This document shows positions 59,762-64,000 of a stretch of 64,000 nucleotides of DNA, piece after piece. The stretch is from Paenibacillus bouchesdurhonensis (lineage in GTDB: Bacteria; Bacillota; Bacilli; Paenibacillales; Paenibacillaceae), in the NCBI RefSeq assembly GCF_900155685.1, contig NZ_LT732547.1:445-64444 (forward strand), read 5' to 3'. The notes beneath the pieces are model-generated. The model worked only from the letters and a program-made list of their open reading frames with translations, made no database searches and was not told where the DNA came from. The position numbers were made by a program, and so were the translations under genes. Every line of letters begins with the position of its first letter. Within the stretch, counting starts at the first letter, position 1.

Positions 59762-61030
59762 ATGTATTTAGTATATGCAGATAAACAAGGGCAAGTCTTT
59801 GATCATCCCTCGCTGTATGGACTAGCTCGCAGCGCGGATATGATCGTTGAGATTTTAGAGGATGAACTGATTCCGTTGCCAGAAGGGGCAACGCTGGTAG
59901 GCCTACCTTCAACAAGGCCAATCGGAATGGATCCTGCTACCGGGGAGATGATGCCCGTTCCTGGAGATGTGCAGGCTGTAGGAGCATTGCTTCCGCAGGG
60001 CTTCACCCGTCTTTGCCTTCCCGGCTATGTAAAGACGGACAAGGAGTATAAGCTTCCGCTGTTCGGATATTCTGCGGTTGTATGGAAGGATGGCCAATTT
60101 TATGTAACGGCTCGATTATCCGATGATCCCGAGAAATGGAATCCTTTGAACTGCGACCCGTTTGAGCTAAAGAGCCAAGTCAAGGCGTTAAGAACGAAAT
60201 ACCCCGATAACCGTTTGTACGAGCATTTATCCAACTGTGCGCTAGGATACGAATGCCTAACTGCTTCCAATACGTTCTTGAATCGTTGGGAAGGAGCGGT
60301 TCCAGTGTCTTATTCCTGCAACGCTGGCTGCTTTGGCTGTATTTCAGAACAACCGGACGACAGCGGTTTCGTCGCCCCGCAGACGCGAATGAACTTCCGT
60401 CCCCGATTGGATGAGCTAGTTGAAATCATGCTGGAGCATTTGCAAACGTCGGAGTCGATTATTAGCTTTGGCCAAGGGTGTGAAGGAGAGCCTTCGACGC
60501 AAGCCAAGCTGATTATTGAAGCGATTCGCGAGGTTCGGCGTCAGACGGATATGGGGTATATTAACATCAATACGAATGCTGGCCTGAGTGACCATATTCG
60601 CGGCATTGTTGATGCGGGACTGGATTTAATGCGTGTCAGTACGATTAGCGCGCTAGACGATCATTATAATGCTTATTACAAACCGCGCGGATATACGCTG
60701 GCCAATGTGGAGAAATCGCTTCGCTACGCTTCGGATCAAGGCGTATATACGTCGATCAACTATTTAATCTTCCCGGGTGTGACGGATCGGGAGGAGGAAA
60801 TTGAAGCGATGATTGGATTCGCACGCCGTACGAAGCTTCGCCTGATCCAGCTTCGCAATCTTAATATTGATCCCGAAAGTTACTTGGGGCTTATTCCACC
60901 AGCGAAAGGCGATATATTCGGCATGAAGCAGGCGATTGAAATATTTCAGCAAGAATTGCCTGACGTAGTCATCGGCTCGTATACGCATGTTCCTCCGGCC
61001 GAATTAGCCCGCGTAAAATTGCGGAGATAA
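59762..61030 (+). CDS. radical SAM protein
   Basis: This 422-residue enzyme has the radical SAM cluster motif CNAGCFGC (Cx3Cx2C). It is followed by ISFGQGCEGEPS (the GGE-like motif) and conserved segments NINTNAG and RVSTIS. The substrate is unknown. GAGGAGAA precedes the ATG. It sits between rho and rpmE and the three may be co-transcribed. Confidence 0.88.
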   Translation: MYLVYADKQGQVFDHPSLYGLARSADMIVEILEDELIPLPEGATLVGLPSTRPIGMDPATGEMMPVPGDVQAVGALLPQGFTRLCLPGYVKTDKEYKLPLFGYSAVVWKDGQFYVTARLSDDPEKWNPLNCDPFELKSQVKALRTKYPDNRLYEHLSNCALGYECLTASNTFLNRWEGAVPVSYSCNAGCFGCISEQPDDSGFVAPQTRMNFRPRLDELVEIMLEHLQTSESIISFGQGCEGEPSTQAKLIIEAIREVRRQTDMGYININTNAGLSDHIRGIVDAGLDLMRVSTISALDDHYNAYYKPRGYTLANVEKSLRYASDQGVYTSINYLIFPGVTDREEEIEAMIGFARRTKLRLIQLRNLNIDPESYLGLIPPAKGDIFGMKQAIEIFQQELPDVVIGSYTHVPPAELARVKLRR

Positions 61031-61140
61031 ACCTCATATATTCCAATTGCGCGACAAAACATCGCGTGATATAATCACTTTATGTGTCATTTATAACTCT
61101 GTGCACGCTTGAGGCCCAGGGCGGAAAGAAGGTGAAAGTC

Positions 61141-61338
61141 ATGAACGAAGCAATTCAACCTAAATATCACGTGACAACGGTAACTTGCGCTTGCGGAAAT
61201 ACCTTTGAAACAGGTTCTGTAAAGCAAGACCTGCGCGTCGAGATTTGCTCCAACTGCCATCCATTCTTCACAGGTAAACAGAAATTTGTGGATGCTGGTG
61301 GACGTGTTGACAGATTTAAAAAGAAATATGGCATCTAA
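61141..61338 (+). CDS. rpmE: 50S ribosomal protein L31
   Basis: This 65-residue L31 has four cysteines in CACGNTF and CSNCHPF, so it is the zinc-binding form. ATG 61141 follows AGAAGGTGA; the frame extends 19 codons upstream without a site. It is the last gene of the rho-radicalSAM-rpmE group. Confidence 0.95.
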   Translation: MNEAIQPKYHVTTVTCACGNTFETGSVKQDLRVEICSNCHPFFTGKQKFVDAGGRVDRFKKKYGI

Positions 61339-61388
61339 TTTACATTTGATGGAGACATGCTGCGTTGCAGCATCTCGAAATACATGCG

Positions 61389-61425
61389 AAATCCCCTGCT
61401 CATTGGCAGGGGATTTGTTGTTTTT
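61389..61425 (+). terminator. rpmE terminator
   Basis: The stem AATCCCCTGC / GCAGGGGATT, with a CTCATTG-like loop, is followed by TTGTTGTTTTT. Confidence 0.85.
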
Positions 61426-61435
61426 CAGGATAAAA

Positions 61436-62698
61436 TTATTTTTTGAATTCAATGCTTTTTTGCATTTGTGTCCACTCGTCTCCGCTGATTAGGCCGAGCC
61501 TCCATATTGCGATACCTTTAAGATCATAGCGTTTGGCTAAACCGATCAGCGTATTTACTGATTTGGCATTTTCACTGTTTATGTTGAGTCCCAGCACAAG
61601 CTTGTTCTTCTTCGTTTCCTTAAGGGCGAGGCGAATGGCTTCATCCACTTTATCGGCTGGCTCCGGTTGCCCGGTTCCGCCGCCGCTGCGGTAGTCATAG
61701 GCCATAATAATGATTTCATCCGCAATTTGACCGAGCGCCTTGTAATCGTACCCTTGATAAGACGAATTGAGCGGGTGCAGAGCCAGAGCGAGCTTCAGAT
61801 TCTCAGATTTAGCCTGCAAGGACACCTCTTTGACGAAGGCAGTGAAGGAGGCGCGGGTCTTCGTTTTGTCCGTGGTAAGACCCAGACCTTCGAAATCAAG
61901 CAGAATGCCCTGAAATTTATTTGCTTTTGCAGTGGCAACCATTTCCGATATTGCTTGCTTCCGAGCATCGGCATTTTCGATAACTTTGGTTAGTTCACCA
62001 TTGACATCCCCTGAATAAACCATCAAATAAGGCAGGGTACGGGACTGCGCTGCTTCACTAACTAGACTCTCTGGAGTTGTGTTTCCCGCGGGGAGGGGCC
62101 ACTTAAAGTCTTTGCCGTTCAGTGTAAATTTCCCGTTCTCATCAATTCGGCTCCAGCCAAAGGCTACGGAATCCAGGATTGGAATGACGGATGCGTCGGA
62201 GAAGGATGAGATCGCATAGAAGCCCATGGTGTACATTCGCTGCTGCGGTGATAAAATCGAGACGGTGCGCGTCTTCTGATCCCAGTCGACCTGTGCCCCG
62301 AATTGCTGACTAAAGAAGCTGAGCGGAATTAAAGTATGCCCGCTGACCGCCTGCGGCGCTACCGCAAGATCGACGGCTGCTCCGTTTACGCTGGATTTCT
62401 TGCTGTTCAGGGTCAACTGCACCCGAACCGTATTTAGGCCAGTTCCTTTTATGGCGGAAATGCTCTTTGATTTAGCATCCCATGTCACTTGAATGCCAAG
62501 CGCTTCGGATATTACACGAAAAGGTACAAGGGTTGTCCCCTCTTTGATGATAGGCTCTTCCGGGAACTGAAGAGGGTATCCGTCAAGCATGATACGGATC
62601 GGGGGGTTAGCGTGAGCCTGCTGAGGCTGCGATATAACTCCGCTAAGGGTTCCGATCCAGATCGTAGCAGCGAGCATGAGTTTACCTATTTTTGTCAT
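61436..62698 (-). CDS. stalk domain and GH18-like secreted protein
   Basis: This 420-residue secreted protein has a signal peptide (LMLAATIWIGTLSGVIS). A pair of copper-amine-oxidase-N-like stalk repeats (LVPFRVISEALGIQVTWD, LIPLSFFSQQFGAQVDWD) leads into a GH18-like barrel (about residues 150-415). The barrel has GILLDFEGL at the catalytic strand and IIIMAYDYRS, similar to spore-cortex YaaH/YdhD-type enzymes. The usual DxxDxDxE motif is reduced to LLDFEG, with the Glu kept. It is probably a wall-binding hydrolase or a relative. Confidence 0.85.
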   Translation of the reverse strand: MTKIGKLMLAATIWIGTLSGVISQPQQAHANPPIRIMLDGYPLQFPEEPIIKEGTTLVPFRVISEALGIQVTWDAKSKSISAIKGTGLNTVRVQLTLNSKKSSVNGAAVDLAVAPQAVSGHTLIPLSFFSQQFGAQVDWDQKTRTVSILSPQQRMYTMGFYAISSFSDASVIPILDSVAFGWSRIDENGKFTLNGKDFKWPLPAGNTTPESLVSEAAQSRTLPYLMVYSGDVNGELTKVIENADARKQAISEMVATAKANKFQGILLDFEGLGLTTDKTKTRASFTAFVKEVSLQAKSENLKLALALHPLNSSYQGYDYKALGQIADEIIIMAYDYRSGGGTGQPEPADKVDEAIRLALKETKKNKLVLGLNINSENAKSVNTLIGLAKRYDLKGIAIWRLGLISGDEWTQMQKSIEFKK

Positions 62699-62841
62699 CC
62701 AGGTACATCCTCTCTATGAAGTTCCATATTATTCTATAAATATATCAAACTTTAAGAGAGAAGGCATGTTCAAAGTTAGCATAAAAGACAACTTTTGCTG
62801 CCAGTTGCTTTTTGGACATGTATAAGATATACTTATTTTCA

Positions 62842-63109
62842 CCGTGCTAGATGGGGAGGTAGCGGTGCCCTGTAACTCGCAATCCGCTATAGCGAGGTTG
62901 AATTCCTGTTAGAGGTCTTGCCGATGTGAGGTCCGGTCTTTACGGCAGACGTTGACAGACGGGTCCTCCGCAATGAGTACCTGTGAACCTGGTCAGGTCC
63001 GGAAGGAAGCAGCCATAAGCAGTCCTACTTTTGTGCCGGGGGGAAGCCTGTCTCGAGTTGCGCCGTAAGGGTGCCGCTTGGATCGCAATGATCAATAACA
63101 GGTGCACGG
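62842..63109 (+). ncRNA. ffs: signal recognition particle RNA (large, Bacillus type)
   Basis: This 268-nt RNA has the invariant SRP loop CAGGTCCGGAAGGAAGCAGC (about 62994-63013). Its ends pair (CCGTGC with GCACGG), giving the long Alu-containing form of Bacilli, and the 5' part AGATGGGGAGGTAGCGG is typical. It is just before dnaX, as in Bacillus. Confidence 0.95.
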
Positions 63110-63130
63110 CTACATAGTATTAATACAGCG

Positions 63131-63165
63131 ACATCTTTGTCTTTTCGGACAGAGATGTTTTTTTA
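63131..63165 (+). terminator. SRP RNA terminator
   Basis: The stem ACATCTTTGTC / GACAGAGATGT is followed by seven T. Confidence 0.85.
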
Positions 63166-63312
63166 TGTGTTTATTCTTGCGGGGAATGAAATGGCATTCC
63201 TTGTGAAACCTTACTGGGGGCGACTTGTAAGTTAGAAGTTTTTCTCGTCCTTCGAGTATAGTATAATGGGAAAGTGACGATTATCGTTTCATGAAGAAAG
63301 AAGGTGCCGCAT

Positions 63313-64000
63313 ATGGAGCATATTGCGCTGTACCGTGCTTGGCGGCCGCAGTCGTTTCAGGACATGGTAGGACAACAGCACATTATTCGTACGTTGCAGA
63401 ATGCGATTCGGGAGCAGCGGCTTTCGCATGCTTATTTATTTAGTGGACCTCGTGGAACAGGGAAGACGAGCGCAGCCAAAATTTTGGCCAAAGCGGTGAA
63501 CTGTGAGAAGGGGCCTGCTCCAGAACCGTGCAATGAATGTGACTCATGCCGCCGGATTACGGCTGGAGCTGTTATGGATGTGCTTGAGATTGACGCCGCT
63601 TCCAACAGGGGAGTCGAAGAAATTCGTGATTTGCGCGAAAAAGTGAAATATGCCCCTACCGAAGTGCGGCAGAAGGTTTATATTATCGATGAAGTTCATA
63701 TGCTGACGACGGAAGCGTTTAATGCCTTGCTTAAGACGCTGGAAGAACCGCCGCCGCACGTTATGTTTATCCTTGCGACGACAGAGCCGCACCGGCTTCC
63801 AGCCACGGTGATATCCCGCTGTCAGCGCTTTGACTTCCGGCGGGTATCTTTGGAGGAGCAGAGCGAGCGGCTAAAGCTTATTTGTGAGCAGGAGGGCATA
63901 GCCGCCGAGGATGAAGCCATTCAGTATATAGCTCGATTGTCGGACGGCGGCATGCGGGATGCGCTCAGCATACTGGATCAAATCGCATCCTTCTCGGATG
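63313..64000 (+). CDS. dnaX: DNA polymerase III subunit gamma/tau, partial
   Basis: This is the first 229 residues of the clamp-loader ATPase; the gene runs past the window end. Walker A is FSGPRGTGKTS, with four cysteines of the zinc site in the CNECDSC region, Walker B IIDEVHML and the SRC motif VISRCQRF. AAGAAGGTG precedes ATG 63313. Confidence 0.96.
   Translation, partial: MEHIALYRAWRPQSFQDMVGQQHIIRTLQNAIREQRLSHAYLFSGPRGTGKTSAAKILAKAVNCEKGPAPEPCNECDSCRRITAGAVMDVLEIDAASNRGVEEIRDLREKVKYAPTEVRQKVYIIDEVHMLTTEAFNALLKTLEEPPPHVMFILATTEPHRLPATVISRCQRFDFRRVSLEEQSERLKLICEQEGIAAEDEAIQYIARLSDGGMRDALSILDQIASFSD

Overview
The window is a low-to-mid GC Gram-positive chromosome segment and looks like Paenibacillus or a close relative. 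The evidence is the gene families and their order (rrn end, guaB, dacA, pdxST, serS, tadA, srpRNA, dnaX as near a Bacillus-type origin), sporulation genes (spo0F with a sigma-H-like promoter, an SspP-like spore peptide, a sporulation-type kinase), delta-subunit rpoE, and two c-di-AMP riboswitches in front of NlpC/P60 endopeptidases.

Layout. 1-1620: 3' end of a 23S rRNA gene and a 5S gene. 1884-3449: a sigma-70-like gene interrupted by one in-frame TGA, then a ClpP. 3757-10043: guaB, dacA, pdxS-pdxT, serS and tRNA-Ser(UGA). 9980-22230: a 12.2-kb AT-rich integrative element in the 3' end of tRNA-Ser, bounded by a 67-bp perfect direct repeat. It carries a tyrosine integrase, an XRE repressor with a divergent operator, two lipoproteins, a zinc-finger/partner pair on the minus strand, a putative replication-initiator-like protein, an OLD-family ATPase/TOPRIM nuclease, an Mrr-nuclease/STAND NTPase, an unknown gene, and decayed fragments of a serine recombinase and of guaA.

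22840-34729: sspP-like gene, a lipoprotein, tadA, a DnaA-box cluster, an orphan sensor kinase, rluF, motAB (sigma-D-like promoter), phhB, cytochrome c, an acetyltransferase, two riboswitch-controlled NlpC/P60 genes and a membrane protein. 34745-34983: a structured 64-bp tandem repeat. 34980-48444: an M1-type peptidase, ywhD, a cadC-cadA metal-efflux operon, mpg, a class A PBP, speE-speB, and envelope or lipoprotein genes.

48522-61338: ywiB-argS, a subtilase, rpoE, pyrG (with a CTP-type GGGC start and attenuator), spo0F, fbaA, murA, rho, a radical SAM gene and rpmE. This block lies on the left side of the origin in Bacillus subtilis, but here it runs directly into the right-side srpRNA-dnaX pair. 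A stalk-domain/GH18-like protein separates rpmE from the SRP RNA, and dnaX runs off the window end.

The host backbone is mostly housekeeping: purine and pyrimidine nucleotide synthesis, PLP, cell wall, tRNA charging, transcription machinery and polyamines. The most unusual content is in the tRNA-Ser island (a candidate anti-phage module), the palindromic tandem repeat, the nonsense codon in the sigma factor, and several unannotated structured intergenic regions. Start codons were chosen by ribosome-binding site, so several genes are shorter than their longest open frame.
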